A stretch of DNA of 64,000 bases, from contig NC_006396.1 in NCBI RefSeq assembly GCF_000011085.1, positions 2,728,001 through 2,792,000 on the forward strand, in the 5' to 3' direction. The position numbers and the translations under genes are program-made. Shown one piece after another: positions 49,415-57,867 of the stretch. The stretch's first letter is position 1, and every line of letters begins with the position of its first letter. The notes beneath the pieces are model-generated. The model saw nothing but the letters and a program-made list of their open reading frames with translations. It searched no databases and was not told where the DNA came from. Source of the DNA: Haloarcula marismortui ATCC 43049. GTDB taxonomy: Archaea > Halobacteriota > Halobacteria > Halobacteriales > Haloarculaceae.

Positions 49415-49506
49415 ATGCCGTCTCACCCCTCGAAAGGGAAGCTTACCGCGCATAGCTGTCATTGAAGCTACCACTAACGAAGTACCGCTGCGCGATAGCA
49501 GGAGGC

Positions 49507-49851
49507 ATGAACTGGCGGCACCCCGCTCGATTTGCCGGTCCGTCGAACACCGCCGTCGCCCTGTGGGCGGTCGCCGTCGCTTTTTTCGGCGTCGGCGACC
49601 TCGTCACGACGCTCATTGGCTACAGCATTACGGGCGTGACCGAACTTAGCCCCGTGGTCAAACTACTGCTGGAGGAGCACGCGGTGCTGGTGCTGACCGG
49701 CCTGAAAGCCACCGTGTTCGTGGGCTTTTTCGCCGTCTGGAAGTACGTCTCTCGGCCGTATTCCATCGGCGTCCCACTTGGACTGGCGCTACTGGGCGTT
49801 GCGGTGACAGCGTGGAACACCGGCATTATCCTCACGGCTGTACTGGCCTGA
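49507..49851 (+). CDS. Small membrane protein, unknown (DUF5658-like)
   Basis: A 114-residue protein with about three membrane helices: 15-38 (TAVALWAVAVAFFGVGDLVT), 57-80 (HAVLVLTGLKATVFVGFFAVW) and 88-112. DLVTTLIGYSITGVTELSPVV in the first loop resembles the haloarchaeal DUF5658 pattern. ATG at 49507 was chosen, with GGAGG right before it at 49501-49505, closer than usual. The function is unknown. Confidence 0.65.
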   Translation: MNWRHPARFAGPSNTAVALWAVAVAFFGVGDLVTTLIGYSITGVTELSPVVKLLLEEHAVLVLTGLKATVFVGFFAVWKYVSRPYSIGVPLGLALLGVAVTAWNTGIILTAVLA

Positions 49852-49909
49852 GCCCCAGCGGTCGGCCGCTCCCAGTACCCGTGGTGTTCTGTGCCGGCAG
49901 TCACGCACG

Positions 49910-50533
49910 CTATACCAGCGCGTCGATAGAATCCCAGAGGTCCGGCCCGCCGTCATCGCCCGACTCGTAGTGAATCGGCACGAAGCCCGCGTTGCGTGCG
50001 CCCTCGACATCGGTTTCGTACTCGTTGCCGACCATCACGTACTCGTCGGCCGGCAGCTCCTCTCGGACCCGGTCGAACGGTGCGCTGTCGGGCTTGTGTG
50101 CGCCGACCTCGTAGGAGGCGACAAAGAGGTCGAACAGGTCGGTCAGCCCGTGATGGTCGAGCTTGGCGACCTGCCGCTCCCGGATACCGTTGGTGACAAT
50201 CGCGAGCTGATTGTCAGCGGCAAGTGCGGTCAGGCTGTCCCGGGCTGCGTCGGGGACGGTCGTCGATGCGAACTCGGTCTCCCTGAGTGTCTCGACCAGC
50301 GCGTCGAGGTCTGTGTCGGCCCCGGCCGCCTCCACGACGGCGGCCATCGACTGGCGGTACGGGTCCGGCTCCAGCGCCTCGAAGACCGTGTAGAACGCCT
50401 CCTTGCTAACGGCCCGGAGCTCGTCCGTGTACTCGATACCGTGGGCCTCGATTGCTCTTCGGACGATGTTCTTGTACGGCTCCGGATAGTGGACGACCGT
50501 GTCATCGAGGTCAAAACAGATGGTCGTCGTCAT
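49910..50533 (-). CDS. HAD-superfamily hydrolase
   Basis: A 207-residue phosphatase-like HAD protein. Motif I is CFDLDDTVV with D8 and D10; motif II is IVTNGIRERQ; the Lys is in GAHKPDSAPF; motif IV is VMVGNEYETDVEGARN. The cap region is helical (about 20-90). The substrate is unknown, perhaps a sugar phosphate or nucleotide. Its start overlaps the end of the UPF0201 gene by 4 bp, so the three genes UPF0200-UPF0201-HAD form one operon. Confidence 0.88.
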   Translation of the reverse strand: MTTTICFDLDDTVVHYPEPYKNIVRRAIEAHGIEYTDELRAVSKEAFYTVFEALEPDPYRQSMAAVVEAAGADTDLDALVETLRETEFASTTVPDAARDSLTALAADNQLAIVTNGIRERQVAKLDHHGLTDLFDLFVASYEVGAHKPDSAPFDRVREELPADEYVMVGNEYETDVEGARNAGFVPIHYESGDDGGPDLWDSIDALV

Positions 50534-50952
50534 GTGTCCTCGTCGTAGACCGGCTGGCCGTCCTCAGTTGGCGGCGCGACGTAGTCGATGTACTCCTCGG
50601 CCGTCGGTTCGGTGACGGTCACGTTCACGTGGATGTCGCCCAGTTCCGAGGGGTCACCGACCGCGAAGTTGATTCGCCCCTCGAACGCTGCTTGCTTTTT
50701 GACATCGAACGCGAAGGTGTCACCCTCTAGGTTGTCGAAGAAGACTGACCGGGCCGTATCTAGGATCTCCCGCCGGTGGAGCAGCTCGGAGAATCCGTCC
50801 ATCGTGTGCACCTCCGCAACGAGTGCGCCCTGCTGGTGGGTCGGGTCGGCCTCCGGGAAGAGATTTCGAACTGCATCCGCGACCCGGTCGGTTACTTCGG
50901 TGTCGTTGACGGGGGCTTCGATTCGGATGTCGACGGAGTAGACGGCGCTCAT
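50530..50952 (-). CDS. UPF0201-family protein (RNA-binding-like)
   Basis: A 140-residue archaeal UPF0201 protein. It begins VYSVDIRIEAPVNDTEVTDR and includes AVRNLFPEADPTHQQGALVA, with an acidic C-terminus. The family is conserved next to UPF0200 genes in archaea, and an RNA-related role has been suggested, but activity is unproven. It overlaps UPF0200 by 4 bp and the HAD gene by 4 bp. Sequence shows no catalytic residues. Confidence 0.85.
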   Translation of the reverse strand: MSAVYSVDIRIEAPVNDTEVTDRVADAVRNLFPEADPTHQQGALVAEVHTMDGFSELLHRREILDTARSVFFDNLEGDTFAFDVKKQAAFEGRINFAVGDPSELGDIHVNVTVTEPTAEEYIDYVAPPTEDGQPVYDEDT

Positions 50953-51512
50953 TGGTTGAGTGCCTCCGGGCCGTCCCGAATCAGTGTGCGAACGGTCCGC
51001 TGGAACGCGGCCAGCGTCTCCGTGTTCTCGATAGTCACGTCGGCCAGCTCCATGGCCTCGCCCATCCCGAACCCGAGTTCCCGATCGTCGCGGTCCTCGA
51101 GCGACTCGCCACCGTCTTCCGCTGCGGTGTCCCGTCCGCGAAGGTCGAGCCGCTTGGCCCGCAGTTCAAACGGAGCGTCTATCTCGACGAGCAGGAATGT
51201 GTCGCCGAACGCCGTTTCGAACGCCTCGACTTCCACGTCCGACCGGATGCCGTCGACGAGGACGGTATCGTTCGATTCGAGTTCCGCCTCGATCATCGGT
51301 AGCGAGCGCTCGGCGATGGCGGCGGGGCCGTTTTCTTCCCGAAGCGCCTTCGCGACTGTTCCGTGGTCCGTTGCGGGGTCGAGCCCGCGGTCACGGCACT
51401 CTTCGCGGATGACGTCGCCCATCGTCACGACCGGTACGTCCATCTCGGCGGCGACGTTCGCTGCCTCGCTTTTCCCGCTGCCCGGCAGCCCGACGATACC
51501 GATAACTGTCAT
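50949..51512 (-). CDS. UPF0200 nucleotide-kinase-like protein
   Basis: A 187-residue P-loop protein close to dephospho-CoA kinase. Walker A GLPGSGKSEAANVA starts at residue 8 (lysine K14). DGIRSDVEVEAF and LVEIDAPFELRAKRLDLRGR resemble the lid and base regions. UPF0200 proteins are conserved in archaea with an adjacent UPF0201 gene, here overlapping by 4 bp. The substrate is uncertain. Start MTVIGIVGLP at 51512. Confidence 0.87.
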   Translation of the reverse strand: MTVIGIVGLPGSGKSEAANVAAEMDVPVVTMGDVIREECRDRGLDPATDHGTVAKALREENGPAAIAERSLPMIEAELESNDTVLVDGIRSDVEVEAFETAFGDTFLLVEIDAPFELRAKRLDLRGRDTAAEDGGESLEDRDDRELGFGMGEAMELADVTIENTETLAAFQRTVRTLIRDGPEALNQ

Positions 51513-51563
51513 TGCCGGGCGTAATCGAGCAGCGGGCAAAAGCCCTCCCGTTCGGATCGGTCT

Positions 51564-52406
51564 TCACCGTTCGCGGACAACGACGAACTCCGCGAGGTCG
51601 CGCAGGTACTCCATCGACTGGGACTCCGGGGCGTCGATGGTCGACAGCGACTCGAGGGCGGCGTCGGACTCGGCCCGCGCTCGCTCGTTTGCCTCCTCGG
51701 TCGTCAGCTCCGTCACTTCCACCAGCGACGGTCGCTCCATCTCCGCGTCGGTCCCAGCCGGCTTGCCCAGGGTTTCGGCGTCGGCCGTCGCATCGAGTAC
51801 GTCGTCGCGCATCTGGAAGGCTACGCCAACCCGTTCAGCGTACTGACCGACCGCCTCAACCGTGTACGGGTCCGAGTCAGCGGCAATCGCCCCCAGCTCT
51901 GCCGCAGCGCGGAACAGCGCCCCGGTTTTCCGGCGAGCCAGTTCCATGTACTCCTTCTCGTTGGAGGGCTCTGCGACCAGTTCCATCGCCTCGCCCTCGC
52001 CCAGTTCGACCATCGACTCGGAGACGGTCTGCATGGCGCGCTCGTCCGTCGAAAAGAGATTGAACGCTTCGCCGAGTAGGCCATCGGAGGCGATGATGGC
52101 CGGGCCGTGGCCGAAGGCCTCCCAAGCGGCCGGGGACCCCCGGCGGAGTTCTGACTCGTCGATGATGTCGTCGATGACCAGCGAGGCGTTGTGGACGAGT
52201 TCGATGCCGACTGCGAAATCGACGGCATCGGCCGGCTCCCCACCCAGCGCCTCACACACCAGCACTGTCACCGTCGGCCGCACTCGCTTCCCCCCAGAAA
52301 GCGCCACGTGGCGCACTTCGTCTGCGAGTTCCTCCGGCTCCACGCTGTCGAGAACCGCCTCCAAGCGCTCCTCGACCCGGTCGCGCCGGCGCTCGAGATA
52401 CTCCAT
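51564..52406 (-). CDS. Polyprenyl (geranylgeranyl-type) diphosphate synthase
   Basis: A 280-residue trans-prenyltransferase condensing isopentenyl diphosphate onto an allylic primer for archaeal lipid or quinone chains. The first aspartate motif is D79-D80-I-I-D83 in VHNASLVIDDIIDES; the second is FQMRDDVLD (D201, D202, D205); GGKRVRPTVTVL is the early motif. The residue five before the first Asp is Ala, which by the usual rule favours longer chains, so C20 or longer is likely. It sits upstream of the UPF0200 operon with a gap of about 50 bases. Confidence 0.9.
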   Translation of the reverse strand: MEYLERRRDRVEERLEAVLDSVEPEELADEVRHVALSGGKRVRPTVTVLVCEALGGEPADAVDFAVGIELVHNASLVIDDIIDESELRRGSPAAWEAFGHGPAIIASDGLLGEAFNLFSTDERAMQTVSESMVELGEGEAMELVAEPSNEKEYMELARRKTGALFRAAAELGAIAADSDPYTVEAVGQYAERVGVAFQMRDDVLDATADAETLGKPAGTDAEMERPSLVEVTELTTEEANERARAESDAALESLSTIDAPESQSMEYLRDLAEFVVVRER

Positions 52407-52467
52407 TACCGCTCCCTTAGGACTACCATAAAAAGTACCTTGTCACCCGCGATTCAGTGTGTAGCGG

Positions 52468-53418
52468 CTACTGGAACTGCTCGATGAGTGCCGGGACGAC
52501 CTCGAATAGGTCGTCCTGGATGCCGTAGTCGGCGATATCGAAGATCGGCGCGTTCGGGTCGGTGTTGATGGCGACAATCGTATCCGAGCCCTTCATCCCG
52601 GCGACGTGCTGGACGGCCCCGGAGATGCCGATGGCGATGTACACGTCTGGGGTGACGACCTTCCCGCTCTGGCCGACCTGGCGGTCCTTCGCCAGCCAGC
52701 CGTTATCGATGAGCGGCCGCGAACCCGACACCGTCGCGTCCAGCGCCTCAGCGAGGTCGTGGATGATATCCAGATTCTCCTCTTCCTCGATCCCGCGGCC
52801 GACAGACACCAGCACGTCGGCGTCGGTGATGTCGATATCGCCACCGCCGACCTCCTCAAAGCCCTTTACCGTGGACCTGACGGCGCTCTCGTCGATGGTC
52901 GCGTCGAACGCCTCGATTGCGGCGTCGCCGTCCGTTTCAATTGTCGGCCATTCGGCCGGGCGGATGGTCACGGCCGCCTGATCGGCGTGGACATCAATCG
53001 TCGTCTCGGCTTTCGAGCCGTACAGCTCTCTGGTAGCGGTGAGGCCGTCCTCGGCGTCGATGTCGACCACGTCGGTTACGAGCGGTCGGTCCAGCCGGTT
53101 GGCGACTGCCGGCGCGTAATCGAGGCCGTTGACGCTGTTGGGCATCAGGAGGACGGTCGGGTCCAGCTCCGTGGTCAACTGGGTGACAACCTGCGTGTAC
53201 ACGTCGTGGTTGAACTCCTCGCCGATGTCGACAGTGTGGACGGTGTCGACGCCCTCACGGTTCAACTCCGCCCCGAACGCTTCGACATCGCCGCCGATGA
53301 CGGCGGTGTGTAGCTCGCCACCGAGTTTGTCGGCGAGATCGCGACCGGCTGCTAACTGTTCCAAGCTCACTGGTCGGAGCTCCCCGCGCCGGTGTTCGGC
53401 GATAGCGAGGACTGACAT
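52468..53418 (-). CDS. etfA: Electron transfer flavoprotein alpha subunit
   Basis: A 316-residue FAD-binding subunit of ETF, which carries electrons from acyl-CoA and other dehydrogenases. The C-terminal FAD domain shows VSGSRPLIDNGWLAKDRQVG, GISGAVQHVAGMKGSDTIVA and INTDPNAPIFDIADYGIQDD, all typical. The N-terminal domain (VLAIAEHRRGELRPVSLEQL) is the usual Rossmann-like half. The gene begins on the last base of etfB's stop codon. Confidence 0.94.
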   Translation of the reverse strand: MSVLAIAEHRRGELRPVSLEQLAAGRDLADKLGGELHTAVIGGDVEAFGAELNREGVDTVHTVDIGEEFNHDVYTQVVTQLTTELDPTVLLMPNSVNGLDYAPAVANRLDRPLVTDVVDIDAEDGLTATRELYGSKAETTIDVHADQAAVTIRPAEWPTIETDGDAAIEAFDATIDESAVRSTVKGFEEVGGGDIDITDADVLVSVGRGIEEEENLDIIHDLAEALDATVSGSRPLIDNGWLAKDRQVGQSGKVVTPDVYIAIGISGAVQHVAGMKGSDTIVAINTDPNAPIFDIADYGIQDDLFEVVPALIEQFQ

Positions 53419-54209
53419 TAGCTGGTCACCCCCTTCTCCGCGAGCAGTTCAGCCAACTCGGTCGCCGTCTCTTCGGGACTCCCCTCGAACACTGTCGCCT
53501 CGCCCTCAGTTTCAGGCTCGTACAGCGAGGTCTGTTCGAGCGGGCTTTCGATTTCGGACGCGTCGAGGCCAATATCTGCTAGGCCGTGCTCCGCGAGCTC
53601 CTTACTCTGGGCCTGCCGGATGCCCCGAAGACTCGCGTAGCGTGGGTCGTTGATCCCGGTCTGTATCGTCAGTACGGCCGGAATCTCGATGTCGGTGAGT
53701 TCCTCGACGCCGCCTTCCAGTTCCCGGTGGACGCTGGCAACACCCGCCTCCAGATCGAGGTCAAGATCGTTGACGACAGCGCCCCACTCCATGTCGAGCT
53801 TATCGGCCAGCGTGACACCGGTCGCCCCGAACCCGTCGTCGGCTGACTGGACACCGGTCAGCACCAGATTGGGGTCTTCCTCGGCAGCGACGGCGGCCAG
53901 TACTTCGGCCTTCGTCTCGGGGTCCAGCAGGCCGGCGTCGGCGAGTGCGTCGTCCCAGACACGGATCGCACGGTCGGCCCCTTTTGCCAGTGCCTGCCGG
54001 ATTGTCTCATCCGTCTCGGACGGGCCGACGGTGACAGTGACGACCTCGACATCGTCGTGGGCCTCCTTTATTTGGACGGCCGCTTCGACAGCGTACTCGT
54101 CCCACTCGTTGAGGTCGGCTGTGACGTACCGGTCGTCGATAGCGAGTCCGTCGATTTCGAACTCGTCGTCGACGGCCGCCACCTCCTTTACCGTGACAAG
54201 GATTTTCAT
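53418..54209 (-). CDS. etfB: Electron transfer flavoprotein beta subunit
   Basis: A 263-residue ETF beta subunit, which binds AMP and pairs with EtfA. It begins MKILVTVKEVAAVDDEFEID and includes LNEWDEYAVEAAVQIKEA, VTVGPSETDETIRQALAKGA and LTGVQSADDGFGATGVTLAD, the family signature. It sits upstream of etfA, the usual order. No dehydrogenase or EtfD-type partner lies near, so the electron acceptor is not indicated. Confidence 0.94.
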   Translation of the reverse strand: MKILVTVKEVAAVDDEFEIDGLAIDDRYVTADLNEWDEYAVEAAVQIKEAHDDVEVVTVTVGPSETDETIRQALAKGADRAIRVWDDALADAGLLDPETKAEVLAAVAAEEDPNLVLTGVQSADDGFGATGVTLADKLDMEWGAVVNDLDLDLEAGVASVHRELEGGVEELTDIEIPAVLTIQTGINDPRYASLRGIRQAQSKELAEHGLADIGLDASEIESPLEQTSLYEPETEGEATVFEGSPEETATELAELLAEKGVTS

Positions 54210-54290
54210 ACTCGAACTCCGACCGGACAGCGAATAAACGTTTTCGAACCAGAAACCACGCCCGGCTTGTTTACACTCACCTGCTCCGGG

Positions 54291-55385
54291 TTACTCGTCG
54301 AAGTCGGTGATGTCCTCATTCGGGAACGAAATGAGGTTCTCCCGACCGATACGGAGCTTGTCGATGCGGCCCTCTTCGTCCATCGATGAGAGTAACTGCG
54401 ACACCTTCGCGTTCGACCAGCCGGTCTCAGAGACGATACGGGCCTGTTTCATCCGTCCGCCGTTCTCTTCGAGGAGCCGCTCAACGCGTTCCTCGTCGCT
54501 CAGGAGTTCGACATCGACATCATCCGAGGTTCCGGTATCGCTCGCTCGCGCTGCCGTCCCGGTGCTGTCGTCTCCGTCGTCGTTCTCGGCTCCAACCGAT
54601 GGTAGTGCGTCAGTGTACCCCGTTTTGAACATGTAACCGACGGCCCCGACGAGCAGCACCATCAGTATGACCCCGCCGATCCAGGCCGAACCGATGCCGC
54701 TGAAGATCGACTCCGGGGCCTCCGTTGGCGTTCGAGTATCCGGTTGTTCCCCAGTGTACACAACGGACAGGTACCCTGGCTCGAACGTCCGTTGCCCCTC
54801 GAAAACTAGCTTTCCGTCGTCGACGGCGCTCGGGGCGCTTTCGACCCCGTATCCGGACGGTGGTGAGATGACGAATCGCTGGTCGGCGGTCAGTGTCCCA
54901 AACCACGTGCCGTCCGTGGAATTGAACGCGTCCCCGACGACGATGTTCTCGTCGGTGACGACCGCGAAGTTCGTCCACGTGAATTCGAGAATCAGCTGTC
55001 CCTTTCGGTCTGACACCTCGTACCGACGTTCGACATCGGTGATCTCCATCTCGCGACCGGTAACCGTACTGGCCTCGTCTTTAGCCTCCCGGAACGCCGG
55101 CAGCCACACTCCCTCGCCGTCCTCCTCCGCGAACTGCTCACCGGTGTCTCTAAACCACTCAGTCTCAGTCTCCTCAAGCGCATAGGTGTCCGTTATCGTC
55201 CACTTGGCGTCGCCGTTTGACTGTATCTGGAGGGCGAACGTCGTGTTCTCCGCGACCGGTGCCGGTGTCCCGGTCGTCTGTTGGGCGGGAATATCATCCG
55301 TCGCTGCCGCTGTCGCAAGCGGCGGGGTCGCCAACAGGGCAAACAGGACAAGGAGGAGGAGGGCACCTGAAACCCGCGGGGTCAT
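54291..55385 (-). CDS. Membrane-anchored protein with C-terminal helix-turn-helix domain
   Basis: A 364-residue protein. A signal peptide (GALLLLVLFALLATPPLATA) leads an extracellular beta-rich domain (about 30-220). A membrane helix follows (SAWIGGVILMVLLVGAVGYMF, about 235-255), an acidic linker, and a cytosolic winged helix (RVERLLEENGGRMKQARIVS, NAKVSQLLSSMDEEGRIDKL). The layout is a one-component sensor with DNA binding at the membrane, a pattern seen in haloarchaea (DUF7345/DUF7343). It faces the exported-protein gene at 55540, which could be a target. Confidence 0.82.
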   Translation of the reverse strand: MTPRVSGALLLLVLFALLATPPLATAAATDDIPAQQTTGTPAPVAENTTFALQIQSNGDAKWTITDTYALEETETEWFRDTGEQFAEEDGEGVWLPAFREAKDEASTVTGREMEITDVERRYEVSDRKGQLILEFTWTNFAVVTDENIVVGDAFNSTDGTWFGTLTADQRFVISPPSGYGVESAPSAVDDGKLVFEGQRTFEPGYLSVVYTGEQPDTRTPTEAPESIFSGIGSAWIGGVILMVLLVGAVGYMFKTGYTDALPSVGAENDDGDDSTGTAARASDTGTSDDVDVELLSDEERVERLLEENGGRMKQARIVSETGWSNAKVSQLLSSMDEEGRIDKLRIGRENLISFPNEDITDFDE

Positions 55386-55539
55386 TCTCGTTCATCGATG
55401 AACGTTCTGGGGGCAAAACCCTTTCCATCCAAGAATAAAACGTCAGCGGACGCTTTGAAAGGTCTCGTGCCTTCTCAGGCAATTATTGAGATATGGAGAA
55501 TGGGGAGATTTTTGTACGGTGGGTGAGTATTCATCGCTG

Positions 55540-56772
55540 ATGCGTCCCCTCCCCGCAGTCGGTGTAATCCTCCTCATGGTCGTTTCCGTGGCTGCCCCGG
55601 TGACCGGGTTCGCTCCGCCGGCCCAGACCGCTGGGGGCAGCGACCAGTTACCACAGGTCACGCCCGTCGACAACACGACGAACCATCTCGCCATCCCGGC
55701 CAGTGACGTCAGGTCAACGACGTACAACCGGTCCTCGATCGATGTCGGCGTCGCGGTTGCGGCCGGCTCCAGTGACCTTCGGAGCGATTACGCGACGACG
55801 ACCTTTGAACGACAGTTCTTCCAGCAGGACAGCGAGACTGCCCGCGACCGCCTCGTCGACGAGACACTGACCGATATCGAAAGTCAGCGAACGAGTCTGG
55901 AACAACGGAACGAGGCCGCTATCCAACAATACGCCAATGGTGTAATCACCGCGACTGAGTTCCTGCGGCAGCTGGCATTGATCGACGCTGAGTCCCGCCA
56001 GTTGGCCACCCAACTTGACCGGATCCGGGCGACCGCTGGCACCGCACCGGACTACTCACTCTCACCGGCTCAGCGCTTCCGTCTGGAAAACAACAGGGGC
56101 GTGCTCAAGACGTATCGCGGCCCGATAAGCCAGCGTATCAGTGCTGAAACCGCCGGTGAGACTGAGCCGAATGCGGTGTACGTCGAAGCATCACTGGAGG
56201 GGTATATGCTGTCGACGGTCTCGGACGGCCAGTACACGCGCGAGACGTATCTCGGTCAGGACCGCGAACAGACGGCAGTCGACCAGTTCGCACAGACTAA
56301 CGACTCCCTCGGTGCGGTCAACACGCGGGCGGAGAACCTCTATCCGTGGCTCTACAGCGAGCAGTACCCGTCCGTTCAGACGTACGGCCGGAGTGCTATC
56401 TACCAGATTCAGGCCGACCATCCGAACGGACGGCTGACCGCGTATCTCGACGGCGGCACGGCAAATGTTTTCTACGAAACCCAGACCCTCGACCTGACGA
56501 CGGTCGACCGGTCGGAAGTGGCGACAAACGTGAATCAGTCAGTTCGCGTCCGAGTCCAGCAGTCCTTCGAGTCCGGACCATTGCTCGTCACAGTCATTGA
56601 CAACAGTACGGGCTCTACGGACGATGCGACCGTCAAAATAAACGGTAAACGAATCGGCACGACCGGCACAGACGGCGCCCTCTGGACGGTCGAACCTCGT
56701 GGGGAGTACACGGTTACTGCTATCACACAGGACGGCGACCGGGTTCGAGTGCCTGTCAGTGGGTCGGTGTAG
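55540..56772 (+). CDS. Exported protein, haloarchaeal DUF7096-like
   Basis: A 410-residue secreted protein with signal VGVILLMVVSVAAPVTGFAP. It contains long polar helices (RLVDETLTDIESQRTSLEQR, FLRQLALIDAESRQLATQLD) and a C-terminal beta domain (SGPLLVTVIDNSTGSTDDAT). It resembles uncharacterised haloarchaeal DUF7096-type proteins. Start MRPLPAVG at 55540 has a T-rich gatttttgtac about 28 bases upstream. The helix-turn-helix membrane gene is divergent. The role is unknown. Confidence 0.75.
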   Translation: MRPLPAVGVILLMVVSVAAPVTGFAPPAQTAGGSDQLPQVTPVDNTTNHLAIPASDVRSTTYNRSSIDVGVAVAAGSSDLRSDYATTTFERQFFQQDSETARDRLVDETLTDIESQRTSLEQRNEAAIQQYANGVITATEFLRQLALIDAESRQLATQLDRIRATAGTAPDYSLSPAQRFRLENNRGVLKTYRGPISQRISAETAGETEPNAVYVEASLEGYMLSTVSDGQYTRETYLGQDREQTAVDQFAQTNDSLGAVNTRAENLYPWLYSEQYPSVQTYGRSAIYQIQADHPNGRLTAYLDGGTANVFYETQTLDLTTVDRSEVATNVNQSVRVRVQQSFESGPLLVTVIDNSTGSTDDATVKINGKRIGTTGTDGALWTVEPRGEYTVTAITQDGDRVRVPVSGSV

Positions 56773-56798
56773 CGACGCAGGAACCGTGGGACTCGCTG

Positions 56799-57419
56799 TT
56801 ATTCGGGCACTTCTGCAATCGTTGTGATCGCACGCGGACTGCCCGGGCGGGACTGTTGAATGTGATGTTCGAACTCCTCGTACCCGGCCTTGGTGAACAT
56901 CCGGTCAGCCTCCTCCTCGTCGTAAAACAGCATGATAGCATCGGCCATCTTCTGGAAGACAGTCGAGTTTGGATAGTCGGGGCCGACGATGAGGACTTTG
57001 CCGCCGGGCTTGGTCAGTCGGCGACACTCAGCAAGCGCGTCGACGGGATTGGGCCAGTACTCGATTGACCCCGAGGACCACACCGCGTCGAAACTGTCGT
57101 CTTTGAACGGGAGTCGTTCGGCGTCACCGAGGTGGTAGCGTACGTCGCCGAATTTCCCGAACTTCTCGAAAGCCTTCGAGAGCTGGTGGGGGCTCTGGTC
57201 GAGCCCGTACACCGTATCGACGTGTTCGAGCAGCCCCTCAGTGGCGAAGCCGGTGCCACAGCCGACATCGAGGACCTTGTCGTCGGGCGAAAGGTCGAGC
57301 ATTGCGATCGCCTCGTCGCGCATCCGTTCGTCCCAGATGAAGGGGTTGATCTGGTCGTACACCTTCGAGAGATACTTGTAGAACGTCCGCGCGCGGGCTT
57401 TGTTCTCGAGGACTCCCAT
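56799..57419 (-). CDS. SAM-dependent methyltransferase, MPBQ/MSBQ-type
   Basis: A 206-residue methyltransferase. Motif I is VLDVGCGTGFATEGLLEHVD (about 50-69), then VYGLDQSPHQLSKAF, LGDAERLPFKDDSFDAVWSS and GGKVLIVGPDYPNSTVF. The SIEYWPNPVDAL region resembles methyltransferases acting on plastoquinol or menaquinone precursors, so quinone methylation is a reasonable guess. It lies upstream of, and divergent from, the ATP synthase operon. Confidence 0.82.
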   Translation of the reverse strand: MGVLENKARARTFYKYLSKVYDQINPFIWDERMRDEAIAMLDLSPDDKVLDVGCGTGFATEGLLEHVDTVYGLDQSPHQLSKAFEKFGKFGDVRYHLGDAERLPFKDDSFDAVWSSGSIEYWPNPVDALAECRRLTKPGGKVLIVGPDYPNSTVFQKMADAIMLFYDEEEADRMFTKAGYEEFEHHIQQSRPGSPRAITTIAEVPE

Positions 57420-57534
57420 TACTGCCAGCTTAGGACTTGGCGGTCATAATTCCCCGGATTTCGGCCGCTGTATCACACGGGGAAACTTCGCAACTACCAA
57501 ATAGCCGCTCTGGCAACGCTCACATGATTAGAGA

Positions 57535-57867
57535 ATGCCACGGCCAGAAGTTCTTGACAGGATACAGGAGGCCGAGCAGGAGGCCGACGAGATCGTCGAA
57601 GAGGCCGAACAAGACCGCGAAGACCGCATCGCGGAGGCTCGCGAGGAGGCCGACGAGATACGCGAATCCGCGCGGGAAGAGGCCGAGGCGGCTGCCGAGG
57701 ACCGTCTTGAATCGGCTCGCGAAGAGATCGAGGCCGAACGCGAGCAAATCATCGAAGACGGTGAGAGCGCTCGCGACGACCTCGAACAGCAGGCAAGTGA
57801 ACAGATCGACGAGGTAGTCGAATACGTCACAGACCTGTTTGAGGAGGCGGTGCATGCTCAGACCTGA
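57535..57867 (+). CDS. atpH: A-type ATP synthase subunit H
   Basis: A 110-residue coiled-coil peripheral-stalk subunit, nearly all charged residues (EAEQEADEIVEEAEQDREDR, ARDDLEQQASEQIDEVVEYV). It pairs with subunit E in the stator. ATG at 57535 is the first of the operon H-I-K-E-C-F-A-B. An AT-containing ccaaatag about 30-38 bases upstream may be the promoter. It overlaps subunit I by 14 bp. Confidence 0.9.
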   Translation: MPRPEVLDRIQEAEQEADEIVEEAEQDREDRIAEAREEADEIRESAREEAEAAAEDRLESAREEIEAEREQIIEDGESARDDLEQQASEQIDEVVEYVTDLFEEAVHAQT

